DNA of 64,000 nucleotides, from positions 261,584-325,583 of the forward strand of contig NZ_LGEC01000002.1 in the NCBI RefSeq assembly GCF_001279585.1, in the 5' to 3' direction. Below the pieces are notes generated by a model, which saw only the letters and a program-made list of their open reading frames with translations, was not told the origin of the DNA and did no database searches. Every line of letters starts with the position of its first letter. Position 1 is the stretch's first letter. Of this stretch, positions 25,644 to 34,831 are shown piece after piece. This DNA is from Nocardiopsis sp. NRRL B-16309. Lineage in GTDB: Bacteria; Actinomycetota; Actinomycetes; Streptosporangiales; Streptosporangiaceae. A program made the position numbers and the translations under genes.

Positions 25644-26414
25644 ATGAACCCCCGTCAGCGACGCGGCGTCCTGCTCATGGTCGTGGCCGCCCTCGGTGCC
25701 GTCGCCGTGTTCGCGTCCGTGTTCACCTACCTCAGCGCCCAGCAGGACCGGTTGGGCTCCTTCGACACGGTCCTGCGCCTGGCCGAGGACGTGGACGCCT
25801 ACCAGGCCGTCGACGCCGACTCCGTCGAGCGCGTGGAGGTGCCGAGCCAGTACTTCGACCCCGAGGTGTTCATCACCGACCTCAACGAGATCGACACCCC
25901 CGCCGACCAGCAGCTGGTCGCCTCCACCCACCTGGAGGAGGGTGTCTACCTGCAGCGCGGCATGGTGCAGCCCCAGCCCACGCTCGTCGACGGTGAGCGG
26001 GAGATCGCCATCATGGTGGACGCCGAGACGGGCGTGGCGGGCAAGGTCCGGCGCGGATCGGTCGTGGACATCTTCGGCACCTTCCAGCCCCGCGACCACG
26101 GTGAGGCCTGTGCCGTGCGCGTCATCACGGAGGTGGAGGTCCTGGACATCGGCGAGCTGCGCACACAGGAGGAGGAGGGCGGCGGCGTCTCCGGCGTGGT
26201 CCCGGTGACCTTCCGCCTGGAACCGGAGTCCGCGCTGCGGCTGGCCTACGCCGAGGAGTTCGCGACCAAGCTCCGACTGGCCCTGGTGAGCGCGGAGGGC
26301 GGAGGGGCGCCCGGTGACGCCGAGTTCTGCAGCGGCGACTTCGACGAGCTCTTCGACAGCGCCTCCGCCGGGACGGACCAGACCGACCAGCGGCCCGCGC
26401 CGCGAGAGGAGTAG
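25644..26414 (+). CDS. CpaB/RcpC-like Flp pilus assembly protein
   Basis: A 256-residue protein with an N-terminal membrane anchor ('GVLLMVVAALGAVAVFASVF', residues 7-27) and an extracytoplasmic domain. The latter has the SAF-like part (VERVEVPSQYFDPEVF ... EEGVYLQRGMV) and the RcpC-like IAIMVDAETGVAGKVRRGSVVDIFGTF segment near residue 130. In proteobacteria CpaB/RcpC works at the outer part of the Tad machine; in Gram-positives it probably stabilises the pilus at the cell wall. It ends 3 nt before the CpaE-like gene. Confidence 0.85.
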   Translation: MNPRQRRGVLLMVVAALGAVAVFASVFTYLSAQQDRLGSFDTVLRLAEDVDAYQAVDADSVERVEVPSQYFDPEVFITDLNEIDTPADQQLVASTHLEEGVYLQRGMVQPQPTLVDGEREIAIMVDAETGVAGKVRRGSVVDIFGTFQPRDHGEACAVRVITEVEVLDIGELRTQEEEGGGVSGVVPVTFRLEPESALRLAYAEEFATKLRLALVSAEGGGAPGDAEFCSGDFDELFDSASAGTDQTDQRPAPREE

Positions 26415-26417
26415 ACG

Positions 26418-27824
26418 TTGAACTTCCGAGTCCTGGCCGGTATGCCCAACTCCGAGACGGAGATGGTCCTGGCGGCGCGGTTCGAGGAGCTGGCCACCGC
26501 CGAGCTCGTGGCCACCCGGTCCACCACGTCGGCGCTGCTCGACGCGGCCGGGGAGTACCCGGAGATCGACGTGGTCCTCATCCACCAGGACCTGGGCCCG
26601 GCGCCGGTCTTCGACGCCATCCGCGACCTCTCCCACCGCCACCCGCAGCTCGCCATCCTGCTGGTCTCTCCCACGATGGACCCCGACACCTTCACCGGCG
26701 CCATGGAGTCCGGCGCCCGGGGGGTGCTCCCCGACGACTCCGGCATCGCCGAGCTGGAGACCCGGATCGGCAAGGCCGCCGAGTGGTCGCGCACCCTGCG
26801 CCGCCATCTGGAGTCGGCGTCCCTGGACGTGCCCGCCTCCGGTGTCCGGGGCCGGATCGTGGTTCTGAGCGGCGCCAAGGGCGGAGTGGGCACCACGACC
26901 TGCGCCGTGCACCTGGCCATGGCCGCCGCGGCCGCCGGCCGGGTGGTGTGCCTGGTCGACCTGGACCTGCAGACCGGCGACCTGCCCGCCTTCCTCAACC
27001 TGCGCCACCGCCGCTCCATCAGCGACCTGGCGGACGCCGGTGACGACATCAGCCCGGGGATGCTAGCCGAGACCCTGTACGTCGACGCGCGCGGACCGCA
27101 CGTGCTGCTCGCCCCCGAGCACGGGGAGCGCGGCGAGGACGTCGACGCGCGCGCCACCCGCCGGGTCCTGGGCGCGCTGCGCTCCCGGTACGAGCTGGTC
27201 ATCGTGGACTGCGGATCCATCATGAACGACGCCACCGCGATGGCCGTCGAGCTCGCCGACAGCACGGTCGTCACCGTCACCCCCGACGTCCCCGCGCTGC
27301 GCGGCGCCCAGCGGCTGATGGCCATGTGGGAACGCCTGCAGATCCGGTCCCACGAGGACGTTTTCTCACTGGTCACCCGGCACAGCCGCAAGAACGAGAT
27401 CCAGCCGGACTTCCTCCAGCAGCTGCTGGGCACCAAGGTCCTGCGCACCCCGGTCCCGGCCGCCTATCGCGCCCTGGAGCCGGGCGAGAACAACGGCGAC
27501 CCCTCCAAGGTCACCGACGAGGGGCTGCGCAAGGCCTTCGCGCGCCTGGCCTCCGAGCTGGACCTGCTCAACGCGCCCGCCCAGCCGGGCAGCGGGGGCA
27601 AGGGCGGTGCGGGTCCCACGCCGCCCGGCGGCCTGACGGCCCGCCTCGCCGCGCGCGCGGAGCCCCAGCCCTCCACCCGTGACGTCTCCGGTTTCCTCAA
27701 CGGTTCCGGGGCGCCCGCCCGGATGCCGGACCACAGCGGGCCCATGCCGCCGATGGGCCGCCCCGGCCCGCCGATCCCCGGAGCCCCCGGCTCCGGTGGA
27801 GGCCCAGGTGGGTTCGGTGTGTGA
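26418..27824 (+). CDS. CpaE/TadZ-like ATPase (receiver-like plus ParA/MinD domain)
   Basis: A 468-residue protein starting at TTG 26418, 3 nt after the previous stop. Residues 5-125 form an atypical receiver-like domain (VVLIHQD, AILLVSP, MESGARGVLP). A deviant Walker A AKGGVGTTT follows near residue 153, then VCLVDLDLQTGD and YELVIVDCGS. The C-terminal 80 residues are Pro/Gly-rich. TadZ/CpaE proteins position the Tad machine in the cell. The next gene starts inside its 3' end. Confidence 0.9.
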   Translation: MNFRVLAGMPNSETEMVLAARFEELATAELVATRSTTSALLDAAGEYPEIDVVLIHQDLGPAPVFDAIRDLSHRHPQLAILLVSPTMDPDTFTGAMESGARGVLPDDSGIAELETRIGKAAEWSRTLRRHLESASLDVPASGVRGRIVVLSGAKGGVGTTTCAVHLAMAAAAAGRVVCLVDLDLQTGDLPAFLNLRHRRSISDLADAGDDISPGMLAETLYVDARGPHVLLAPEHGERGEDVDARATRRVLGALRSRYELVIVDCGSIMNDATAMAVELADSTVVTVTPDVPALRGAQRLMAMWERLQIRSHEDVFSLVTRHSRKNEIQPDFLQQLLGTKVLRTPVPAAYRALEPGENNGDPSKVTDEGLRKAFARLASELDLLNAPAQPGSGGKGGAGPTPPGGLTARLAARAEPQPSTRDVSGFLNGSGAPARMPDHSGPMPPMGRPGPPIPGAPGSGGGPGGFGV

Positions 27825-28302
27825 GCGCCCGCCGGCCCGCGGGCCGCGACCACTCCGGCGCGGGAACGACCGCGGCGGCGTCATCGTGGAGTTCGCCGCC
27901 GCGGTGCCCTTCCTCCTGCTGGCCCTGGCCCTGGTGTGGCAGGTGCTCCTGCTCGGCCTCACCTCGATGTACGCCTCGCACGGCGCGGCCGAGGCCGCGC
28001 GCCAGGCCGCGGTGACCCCCGACGATCCCGCGCGCATCGACGAGGAGGCCCGCAAACGCGTCCGCCCCCCGTGGGACGGCGACGACGTGATGACCGTGGC
28101 GGTCGTCGAACGCGACGGGCGGCGCTACGCCCAGGTGACCCTGGCCATGCCGCTCTTGCTGCCGGGCGCGTCCGGGCCGTGGGACATCACCGGGGAGGCC
28201 CGTGTGGTGTCCGAGGTCGCGCCCCGCGGCGGGACGCCCGGCGGGGACCTGCCACCGGAGGAGTCGGCGCCCGAGGTCCAGCCCCGCGAGGTGGCGCCGT
28301 GA
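27808..28302 (+). CDS. TadE-like pseudopilin
   Basis: A 164-residue protein from GTG 27808 (GGAGG with 5-nt spacing), overlapping cpaE by 17 nt. A basic leader (RPLRRGNDRGG) precedes the class III prepilin site G-G-V-I-V-E-F and one hydrophobic helix. A short periplasm-side domain and an acidic/Pro tail follow. TadE proteins are minor pilins processed by a TadV/CpaA peptidase, which is not in this window. The GTGA overlap with the next gene indicates coupling. Confidence 0.85.
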   Translation: MGSVCERPPARGPRPLRRGNDRGGVIVEFAAAVPFLLLALALVWQVLLLGLTSMYASHGAAEAARQAAVTPDDPARIDEEARKRVRPPWDGDDVMTVAVVERDGRRYAQVTLAMPLLLPGASGPWDITGEARVVSEVAPRGGTPGGDLPPEESAPEVQPREVAP

Positions 28303-28670
28303 GCACCTTGCGCGCACGCGGGCGCGGCGCCGACCGGGGCGGGCCCCTGCTGGAGTTCGCCGCGATCTTCCCCATCCTGCTGATCACCGCGGTGGTGGCG
28401 GTCGAGGCGTTCCTGGCCTTCGTGGCGGCCGAGCGACTGGAGTCGGCCGCCCGTGCGGGGGCCCGGGTCGCGGGCACCCAGGAACTGGGCGGCGCCGAGG
28501 CCGAGGCGCGTGCGGCCCTGCCGACCTGGCTGGACGACGCCACCGTCACCGCCGCGGCCAACGACAGCGCGGGGTTCTACGTCGAGGTCTCCCACCCGCT
28601 GCCGATCGTCTTCTCCGCGGCGGGCTTCGACCTCACTCTGACCAGACGTGTGGACATGCCAGATGTGTGA
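28299..28670 (+). CDS. second TadE/TadF-like pseudopilin
   Basis: A 123-residue protein starting at GTG 28299 inside the stop of the preceding gene (GTGA). It has the same plan: basic leader, site RGG-PLLEF, helix 'IFPILLITAVVAVEAFLAFV', then a small domain. It is a probable partner of the first TadE protein. Confidence 0.85.
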   Translation: MSTLRARGRGADRGGPLLEFAAIFPILLITAVVAVEAFLAFVAAERLESAARAGARVAGTQELGGAEAEARAALPTWLDDATVTAAANDSAGFYVEVSHPLPIVFSAAGFDLTLTRRVDMPDV

Positions 28671-28829
28671 GGACGGGAGGCCGGCCGGCGGCCCGCACGA
28701 CGGCGGGGCCGCGGGAACGCCGTGCGACGACGGGGTCGCGGAGGCTCCGCGTGGCAACGGGGCCGCGGAGGCACCGCCCGCCCGGGCGCGCACCCGACGA
28801 ACACGCTCCGAGGAAGGGGGACGCAGGCC

Positions 28830-30155
28830 ATGGGTCTGAAGGATCGTCTGGAGGAGGACCGCGCCGCCGAGGGGCGGACGGACAGCAGCAGCGTGACGCA
28901 CTGGCGCCGGCGCCTGCTGGAGGAGATCAACCTGGAGGACCTGACCCGGCTGACCCTCGCCCAGCGCCGTGTGCGGTTGGAGAAGGTCGTCGGGCACATC
29001 CTGACCCGCGAGGGCCCGGTGATGTCCGAGCGCGAGCGCTCCGTGCTCATCCGCCGCGTCGTCGACGAGGCCCTGGGGCTGGGGGTCCTGGAGCCCCTGC
29101 TGGCCGACGAGACCGTCACCGAGATCATGGTGAACGGGCCGGACCACGTGTTCATCGAGCGCGGCGGGCGCATGCAGCGGGTGGACGCGGCCTTCAACGG
29201 CGAGGAGCAGCTCTACCAGACCATCGACCGCATCGTGTCGCTGGTCAACCGTCGGGTGGACGAGTCGTCACCGATGGTCGACGCCCGCCTGCCCACCGGG
29301 GAGCGCGTCAACGTCATCATCCCGCCGCTGTCGCTGTCCGGTCCGATCCTCACCATCCGGCGCTTCCCCAAGCCCTATCCGGTCGAGGAGCTCGTGCGGA
29401 TGGGCAGCCTGGACCCCGCCACCGGCATCCTGCTCGCGGCGATGGTGCGGGCGCGGTTCAACATCGTGGTGTCGGGCGGTACCGGCAGCGGCAAGACCAC
29501 CTTCCTCAACGCCCTGTCGGCGTTCGTGCCCGCCACCGAGCGCATCGTCACCATCGAGGACTCCGCCGAGCTCCAGCTGATGCAGGACCACGTGGTGCGG
29601 CTGGAGTCGCGTCCGCCCAACATCGAGGGGCGCGGCGAGATCGCCATCCGCGACCTGGTGCGCAACGCGCTGCGGATGCGCCCGGACCGCATCATCGTGG
29701 GCGAGGTCCGCGGCGCCGAGACCATCGACATGCTCCAGGCGATGAACACCGGCCACGACGGCTCCCTGGTGACCGTGCACGCCAACTCGGCCGAGGACGC
29801 CATCTACCGCCTGCAGACCCTGGCCACCATGGGTGAGGGCCACGTGCCCTACGACGCGATCCGCGACCAGATCAACAACGCCGTGGACGCGATCGTGCAC
29901 CTGGGCCGGTGGCCGGACGGGTCGCGCCGGATCAACGAGATCGCCGTGGTCTCCTCCCGTCGCCGTGAGGAGTTCCGGCTGGACCCGGTGATGCTCTTCG
30001 AGGCCCTGCCCATGACCGCCAACCGCGCCGTCGAGGGCGAGTTCCGCCACCATCCCCTGCCCCGGCACGTCGCCGGACGGATCTACCACGTGGGCGAGAC
30101 CATCCCGGCGGCGTTCGGCGTGATCAGCGACGACCGGATGAGAGGAGGTCGCTAG
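28830..30155 (+). CDS. tadA: TadA/CpaF secretion ATPase
   Basis: A 441-residue type II/IV secretion ATPase that powers Flp pilus assembly at the cytoplasmic face. The N-terminal helical domain leads to 'LEPLLADETVTEIMVNGP' near residue 90. Walker A SGGTGSGKTT lies near residue 215, the Asp box TIEDSAELQL near 245, Walker B MRPDRIIVGEVRGAE near 285, and the His box GSLVTVHANS near 312. ATG 28830 has a GGAAGGGGG sequence upstream; 159 bp separate it from the preceding TadE gene. Confidence 0.96.
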   Translation: MGLKDRLEEDRAAEGRTDSSSVTHWRRRLLEEINLEDLTRLTLAQRRVRLEKVVGHILTREGPVMSERERSVLIRRVVDEALGLGVLEPLLADETVTEIMVNGPDHVFIERGGRMQRVDAAFNGEEQLYQTIDRIVSLVNRRVDESSPMVDARLPTGERVNVIIPPLSLSGPILTIRRFPKPYPVEELVRMGSLDPATGILLAAMVRARFNIVVSGGTGSGKTTFLNALSAFVPATERIVTIEDSAELQLMQDHVVRLESRPPNIEGRGEIAIRDLVRNALRMRPDRIIVGEVRGAETIDMLQAMNTGHDGSLVTVHANSAEDAIYRLQTLATMGEGHVPYDAIRDQINNAVDAIVHLGRWPDGSRRINEIAVVSSRRREEFRLDPVMLFEALPMTANRAVEGEFRHHPLPRHVAGRIYHVGETIPAAFGVISDDRMRGGR

Positions 30156-30390
30156 ACCGGGACCGCGGCCGCCCACCGCCTCCGCGCGATCCCTTCCGCC
30201 CACGGAGCCAGCCCCGGACCGCGCGTCGGTCCGGAAGGACCCGGTGCTGACGCGCAGACCCCGACCACCGACGACGACCGCCCGCCTGTCGCCCGAGGCC
30301 GCCTCGCGGCCCGCGGTCGCCGCCCGGGGCCCGCGGTCGCCGCCCCCGCACCGGACGACCCACCTCCCCCCGATCCGAATGGAGTCCCCG

Positions 30391-31323
30391 TTGAACTGGC
30401 AGATCATGGCGATCCTCGGCGGTCTCGCCCTGGTCCTCGCCCTGGCCCTGTGGGCTCTGTGGGAGTTCGTGTCCAGCGCCGAGCAGCGGCGGCTGATCGC
30501 CTCCCGCAGTGCCCTGGCCCAGGCCGAGTACGAGGCCGCGACCCCCACCGCCCGACTGGACGCGGCGATCTACCGCACCCAGTGGGGAGCGCGGCTGCAC
30601 CGCCGGATCGCCCGCTCCGGGGCGGAGGTGCGGCTGTCCACGTTCGTGGGAGCCCTGCTCGGCGGCTCCCTGCTGGCGGTCATCGTCGTCTGGCAGGTGC
30701 TCGCCCCGTTCTTCGGGCTCCTGGCGGCGGCGGGCGTGGCCTTCCTGTTCTTCTCCTATCTCAACCGCGCCGAGTCCAAGCGGCGCGAGGAGTTCACCTC
30801 CCAGCTTCCGGACCTGGCCCGGGTCCTGGGCAACGCCACCTCGGCGGGCCTGGCGCTGCCGACGGCGATCTCGATGGCCGCCGACGAACTGGACGGCCCC
30901 GCGGGCGAGGAGCTGGGCCGCATGGCCGAGTCGATGAAGCTCGGCGCGAGCCTGGAGGAAGCCGTCGGCGAACTCCGCGAGCGCATGCCCTCGCGCGAGC
31001 TCGGGGTGCTGGTCTCCACCCTGGTGGTCGCGTCCCGCTCCGGCGGCTCGCTGGTCACGGCCCTGCGCAACATCTCCACCACCCTGGAGAACCGCAAGGA
31101 GACCAGACGCGAGGTGCAGACGATCCTCAGCGAGACCACCAGCACCGTGTGGGCGCTGGGGTTCATGTCGGTGGGCGCGCTGTTCATGATCAACGCGATC
31201 GAGCCGGGCATCATGCGCGTGATGACCACGTCCGTCGCGGGCATCGCGGTTCTCCTGGCCGTCGCGGCCCTGTTCACCATCGGTTTCGTCCTGGTGTCGC
31301 GCATCACCAAGTTCAACCTGTAG
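30391..31323 (+). CDS. tadB: TadB, Tad pilus inner-membrane platform protein
   Basis: A 310-residue protein from TTG 30391 (GGAG at 30381-30384, 6-nt spacing; ATG 30379 is an alternative). One N-terminal TM and two TMs near residue 95-120 are followed by the type II secretion F domain (QLPDLARVLGNATSAGLALPTA..., with 'VLVSTLVVASRSGGSLVTAL') and two C-terminal TMs. It works with TadC and the TadA ATPase. A 235-bp spacer upstream holds a 15-bp direct repeat (30311, 30331). Confidence 0.93.
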   Translation: MNWQIMAILGGLALVLALALWALWEFVSSAEQRRLIASRSALAQAEYEAATPTARLDAAIYRTQWGARLHRRIARSGAEVRLSTFVGALLGGSLLAVIVVWQVLAPFFGLLAAAGVAFLFFSYLNRAESKRREEFTSQLPDLARVLGNATSAGLALPTAISMAADELDGPAGEELGRMAESMKLGASLEEAVGELRERMPSRELGVLVSTLVVASRSGGSLVTALRNISTTLENRKETRREVQTILSETTSTVWALGFMSVGALFMINAIEPGIMRVMTTSVAGIAVLLAVAALFTIGFVLVSRITKFNL

Positions 31324-31333
31324 TGAGGCCCCG

Positions 31334-32245
31334 GTGAGTGACCTGCTCTTCCTCTTCCCCCTCGTGGCCGCGCTGGCCGGCGCGCTCGTGGTACTGGCGG
31401 CGTGCTACGGCCTGTACATGACCATGTCCCAGACCCGTGTGCCGGTGAACGACCCCGCCGCGCACCTGCCGCGGACCAGGAGCGAACAGACCTTCATCCT
31501 GCACCGGATCACCGAGGCCATCGGGCGGCCCTTCGCGCCCTCGATCCTGGTCTCCCTCGGGGAGCGGCGGCGCCGGTCGATCTCCGAGCGGATCGAGGCG
31601 GCGGGCCGCCCCGACGGCCTGACCCTGGAGCGCTACCTCCAGCGCAAGGTCGGCGAGGTCGCCCTGTACGGCACGGTCGGCGTGCTCATGTTCGTGGCGG
31701 GCAACCCGCTGATCGGGCTGCTCGTGCTGGCGTTCGCGGGGCTGACCGACCTCAGCCTCTACGTGCAGGGCCAGGAGCGCGCCGACCAGGTCCAGTCGCA
31801 GCTGCCGGACTTCCTGGACGTGCTCGCGGTGACGGTGAGCGCCGGGATGTCGTTCCGCGCCGCGGTGGCGCGGGTGTCGGAGTCCATGCCGGGTGTGCTG
31901 GCCGACGAGTTCGCGCTGGTCCTGCAACAGATGGACCTGGGCACGTCCCGCCGGGAGGCCTTCGAGACGCTGCGCCGGCGCAACCGCAACGAGGCCCTCA
32001 GCAAGTTCGTGACCGCGATCCAGCAGGCCGAGGAGCTGGGATCCCCGCTCAGCGACACGCTCGTGGACATCAGCCTGGACATGCGGCGCGCCAACGCCCA
32101 GTACATGCGCCGCAAGGCCCAGCGGATGAACCCCAGGGTGACCATGGTGACCGCGGTGACCCTGTTGCCGGGGCTGCTCCTGCTCATCGTCGGGTCCATG
32201 TTCCTGGGCACCGAGGTCAACATCGGCGCGATCCTGGGCGGATAG
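31334..32245 (+). CDS. tadC: TadC, Tad pilus inner-membrane platform protein
   Basis: A 303-residue paralog of TadB beginning at GTG 31334, 10 nt after it. It has an N-terminal TM, a central TM pair (YGTVGVLMFVAGN, IGLLVLAFAG), the T2SS F domain ('QLPDFLDVLAVTVSAGMSFRAAVARV'), and a C-terminal TM 'LLPGLLLLIVGSMFLG'. It ends the operon; a GC-rich hairpin separates it from the convergent gene. Confidence 0.93.
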   Translation: MSDLLFLFPLVAALAGALVVLAACYGLYMTMSQTRVPVNDPAAHLPRTRSEQTFILHRITEAIGRPFAPSILVSLGERRRRSISERIEAAGRPDGLTLERYLQRKVGEVALYGTVGVLMFVAGNPLIGLLVLAFAGLTDLSLYVQGQERADQVQSQLPDFLDVLAVTVSAGMSFRAAVARVSESMPGVLADEFALVLQQMDLGTSRREAFETLRRRNRNEALSKFVTAIQQAEELGSPLSDTLVDISLDMRRANAQYMRRKAQRMNPRVTMVTAVTLLPGLLLLIVGSMFLGTEVNIGAILGG

Positions 32246-32262
32246 CCGCCGCGCCTCCCCGA

Positions 32263-32305
32263 GGGCCCGGCGAACGCGCTCGGACGAACGTGCGCGGCCG
32301 GGCCC
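32263..32305. terminator. hairpin at the end of the tad operon
   Basis: GGGCCCGGC (32263-32271) pairs with GCCGGGCCC (32297-32305) across a 25-nt loop, between tadC and the convergent nitroreductase gene. It has no T tract, so confidence is moderate. Confidence 0.45.
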
Positions 32306-32316
32306 GGGGATTCCCG

Positions 32317-33246
32317 TCAGGCCGGAGGGCCGGGCGGGAACGGGAGGGCGGACAGGGTCGGGAACAGTTCGGCCTCCTCGTAGTCGAGGTGGGCGATCAG
32401 TTCGGTGGACATCCGCTCCACCTCCGCGCGGAACCGCTCCGGGTCGGCGGTGGCCAGGTCGGCGATGAGCGCCTCCAGTTCACCGCGGAGCCGGTCGACC
32501 GTGCGGTGCTCCTCCCGCAGCCGGTCCAGGGTGCGGGCCAGCTCCGGGTCGCCCTCCTCCAGCCGCGGGAACATCAGCTCCTCGCTGCCGTGGTGGAAGT
32601 GCAGGGACTCGCAGAAGGCCAGGCAGTGCTGGCGCAGCTGCAGGCTGAGGCCCGGCGCCGGCGGTCCGGCGCCGTCCGAGCGCTCGGCACGGTCGGCGAG
32701 GTAGGCCTCGGCCTCCACCCTCACGTGTGCCAGCTGGCCGCGCAGCCAGGCGTGGATCTCGACGAGCTTCTCCGCGAAGTTGGTCGCCACCTGGGCGGCT
32801 TCCTCGTACCGCTGTTCCAGGGCCACGACCGGCAGGATCCGTTCGGTGCCCTTCTGGTACTCGCCGTAGCCCGGGACCTGTCGCACGATCTCGTCGAACA
32901 GGCGGTCCCGCTCCGCGCCCTCGCTGGGCACGGCGACGGCGCCGAACGTCTCGGTGCCCAGCTCCACGGTGACCATCGGGTGGGCGAGGATGTTGCGGTA
33001 CCAGTCCGGGTGACGGTCCGATCCGCCCGCCGAGCCGACGACCAGCAGTCGGCCCTCGACGCGGACGAATCCCAGCGGGGTGGTGTGCTCGGCGCCGGAC
33101 CGGGCGCCGACGGTGGTCAGCAGCAACAGGTCGCCGCCCTCGAACATGCCGCCGACACGGCCGCCGTTGGCGCGGAACTCCGCCACGACGGGGATGTTGA
33201 AGTCGCTGACGTGCGGTTCGGTGGGGGCGTGCGGGTTCTGGGTCAA
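32317..33246 (-). CDS. F420-type nitroreductase (DUF385/Ddn) fused to a hemerythrin HHE domain
   Basis: A 309-residue fusion. Residues 1-135 form a deazaflavin-dependent nitroreductase: VVAEFRANGGRVGG, 'LLLTTVGARSGAEHTTPLGF', VVGSAGGSDRHPDWYRNI, HPMVTVELG. Residues 150-300 form an HHE cation-binding domain with iron-ligand candidates in QHCLAFCESLHFHHGSEE, LREEHRTVD and LIAHLDYEEAELFP. The first half should use F420H2; the second may carry a di-iron or O2/NO site. TTG 33246 has GGGAG 4-8 nt upstream and is preferred; ATG 33273 is an alternative. It is monocistronic. Confidence 0.88.
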   Translation of the reverse strand: MTQNPHAPTEPHVSDFNIPVVAEFRANGGRVGGMFEGGDLLLLTTVGARSGAEHTTPLGFVRVEGRLLVVGSAGGSDRHPDWYRNILAHPMVTVELGTETFGAVAVPSEGAERDRLFDEIVRQVPGYGEYQKGTERILPVVALEQRYEEAAQVATNFAEKLVEIHAWLRGQLAHVRVEAEAYLADRAERSDGAGPPAPGLSLQLRQHCLAFCESLHFHHGSEELMFPRLEEGDPELARTLDRLREEHRTVDRLRGELEALIADLATADPERFRAEVERMSTELIAHLDYEEAELFPTLSALPFPPGPPA

Positions 33247-33772
33247 CGTTCTCCCTCGGGTGTGATCGCTCATGGTGTGGATGGCGCGACCGCCCCGAAG
33301 GCACCCGCGACGAACCGGCACACAGCGGTGCGGGGCGCGGGTGGGGCGTGTGGGAGTCCCGGGCACGCGAAAGCCCGGAAGGTCCGTGGATTCGGGGAGG
33401 CCGCGAAGGGTCAGCGCGTCAGGACGTGGTCACGGTGCACAGGTCACCGACCACGCCTCCGGCTCAGATGCGGTGCGCGGTGTGTGTACTCACAGTGCGG
33501 CTCCCCGGATGTTCGTGGTGCCTCCATACCCGCCGACCGGCCCACTGCTTCTGGTCGGAGGCACGCGACACGCGAACAACGTACACGACCGCCGGCGGTG
33601 GGGCCAGGCGCCGTTCGTCGCTCGGGCCGATTCCCGGCGTTCCGGTCCGGCCGAGACGCTGTTCCGTCCCCTCGTCCGCGTATGAGCGGGGCACGTTCCC
33701 GTGCCTTGGCCGCTGGCGCCGGCTCCGGGGGACGTCCGGAGCCGGCGGGCCAGGCCCATCGGTGGCCGCCGG
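33247..33772. other. 526-bp gap upstream of the nitroreductase gene
   Basis: No gene is supported. It holds a clean terminator hairpin for the minus-strand gene to the right (33717-33747) and presumably the nitroreductase promoter. Confidence 0.4.
33717..33747 (-). terminator. terminator of the secreted-protein gene
   Basis: A perfect 12-bp stem CGCCGGCTCCGG/CCGGAGCCGGCG (33717-33728, 33736-33747) begins 25 nt after the stop of the minus-strand gene at 33773. Confidence 0.75.
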
Positions 33773-34321
33773 TCAGCGGCAGGGGGCGTAGGTCGTGATG
33801 AACTCTCCCTGGCCGGAGACCTGCATCTCCCCGCGCAGCCGGGCGTTCTTGGTGTTCGAGAAGTAGGCCGACGTGTAGCCGCCGTTGCTCACACTGCGCC
33901 AGGAGGACGGACGCGAGGACCAGCCGCTGCTCCCGTGCACGCGGAACCGCACCGTGATCGTCGCTCCGCTCCGCTTGGTGTAGGAGACCCTGGCCGACGT
34001 GCAGTTCGAGGTGACGATCTTCAGGGTCCCACTGCTGATGTAGCCCAGTCCGGTGCCCAGCGTCGAGACCCCGGACTCGTCTCCGGGGCCCCCGGCCTCG
34101 TCCGAGTTCTCCTCCAGGTAGTCGTCGACGTCCTCGTACTCGCCTTCGTCTCCGAGTTCGACGATCTCGTGGTCGTCGGTCACCAGGATCTCCACCTCCT
34201 CCACCGACGTGCCGGACGGCGCCGCGGCGTTGGCCGCGGGGACCGCCACCAGGGCGGGCAGCATCAGGGCGGCCGTCGCCGTCACGGTCGCACGGCGGGT
34301 GAGGGTCTTGATGAGGCTCAT
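33773..34321 (-). CDS. secreted hypothetical protein with acidic N-terminal segment
   Basis: A 182-residue protein from ATG 34321 (AGAAG upstream; GTG 34327 is 6 nt earlier). The signal peptide has a basic start, hydrophobic core and cleavage likely after VPAANAAA. An acidic stretch rich in Asp/Glu (residues 40-75) resembles a propeptide. A Ser/Thr/Tyr-rich beta domain with two Cys (TSNC and the C-terminal YAPCR) follows, which could form a disulfide. Family not recognised. A terminator follows. Confidence 0.75.
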   Translation of the reverse strand: MSLIKTLTRRATVTATAALMLPALVAVPAANAAAPSGTSVEEVEILVTDDHEIVELGDEGEYEDVDDYLEENSDEAGGPGDESGVSTLGTGLGYISSGTLKIVTSNCTSARVSYTKRSGATITVRFRVHGSSGWSSRPSSWRSVSNGGYTSAYFSNTKNARLRGEMQVSGQGEFITTYAPCR

Positions 34322-34831
34322 CGTCACTTCTCTCAGTCAGGGGGAACCGCGAGTCGGGTGATCGGGGGGAAGAGCGGGTCGGCCGGTGCCGTAGGGGGCG
34401 ATTCCAGCCACAATCCACCCAGACCACCACGACCGTACGGCATTCGGTGCGAACTCCCCACCGCCCGTCGGACCGCCGCCCCTTCACCCACGACGAGGAC
34501 GCGAGACGGCGAAGGCCCTCCCGCGCCGGTGCGCGGGAGCGGGACCTGACCGGGGAGACGCCCAGGCCCTCGGGGTCAGGGGCGGGTCCGGTGGCCAGAA
34601 CCGGTCAGGACACCTCGAAGGAGGTGGTTCGGCCCGAAGCCGCGCTGCCCGAGGAGGGCCCGCCCGATCCCGCCCGCTGCCGGGGGGTGGCGGCGCCGCG
34701 GCACGGACAACCGGTGAACAGGCCGACCGCGCTCATCACCGCCACGCGCACCCGAACGTTCACCGCTCCCCTCTGCGGGCTGACGATCAGCGCGATCACG
34801 GCCGCCGGTCGGGCCCGGGCGGTCCGACGGT
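34322..34831. other. 510-bp gap, no gene seen
   Basis: The region lies between two minus-strand genes. The open frames lack codon bias. It should carry the promoter of the secreted protein; nothing more specific is seen. Confidence 0.35.

Noticed and set aside
28663..28839. 58-codon frame between tadE and tadA
   Set aside because: Starts inside the tadE end without a ribosome site and ends inside tadA; Gly/Ala/Arg low complexity.
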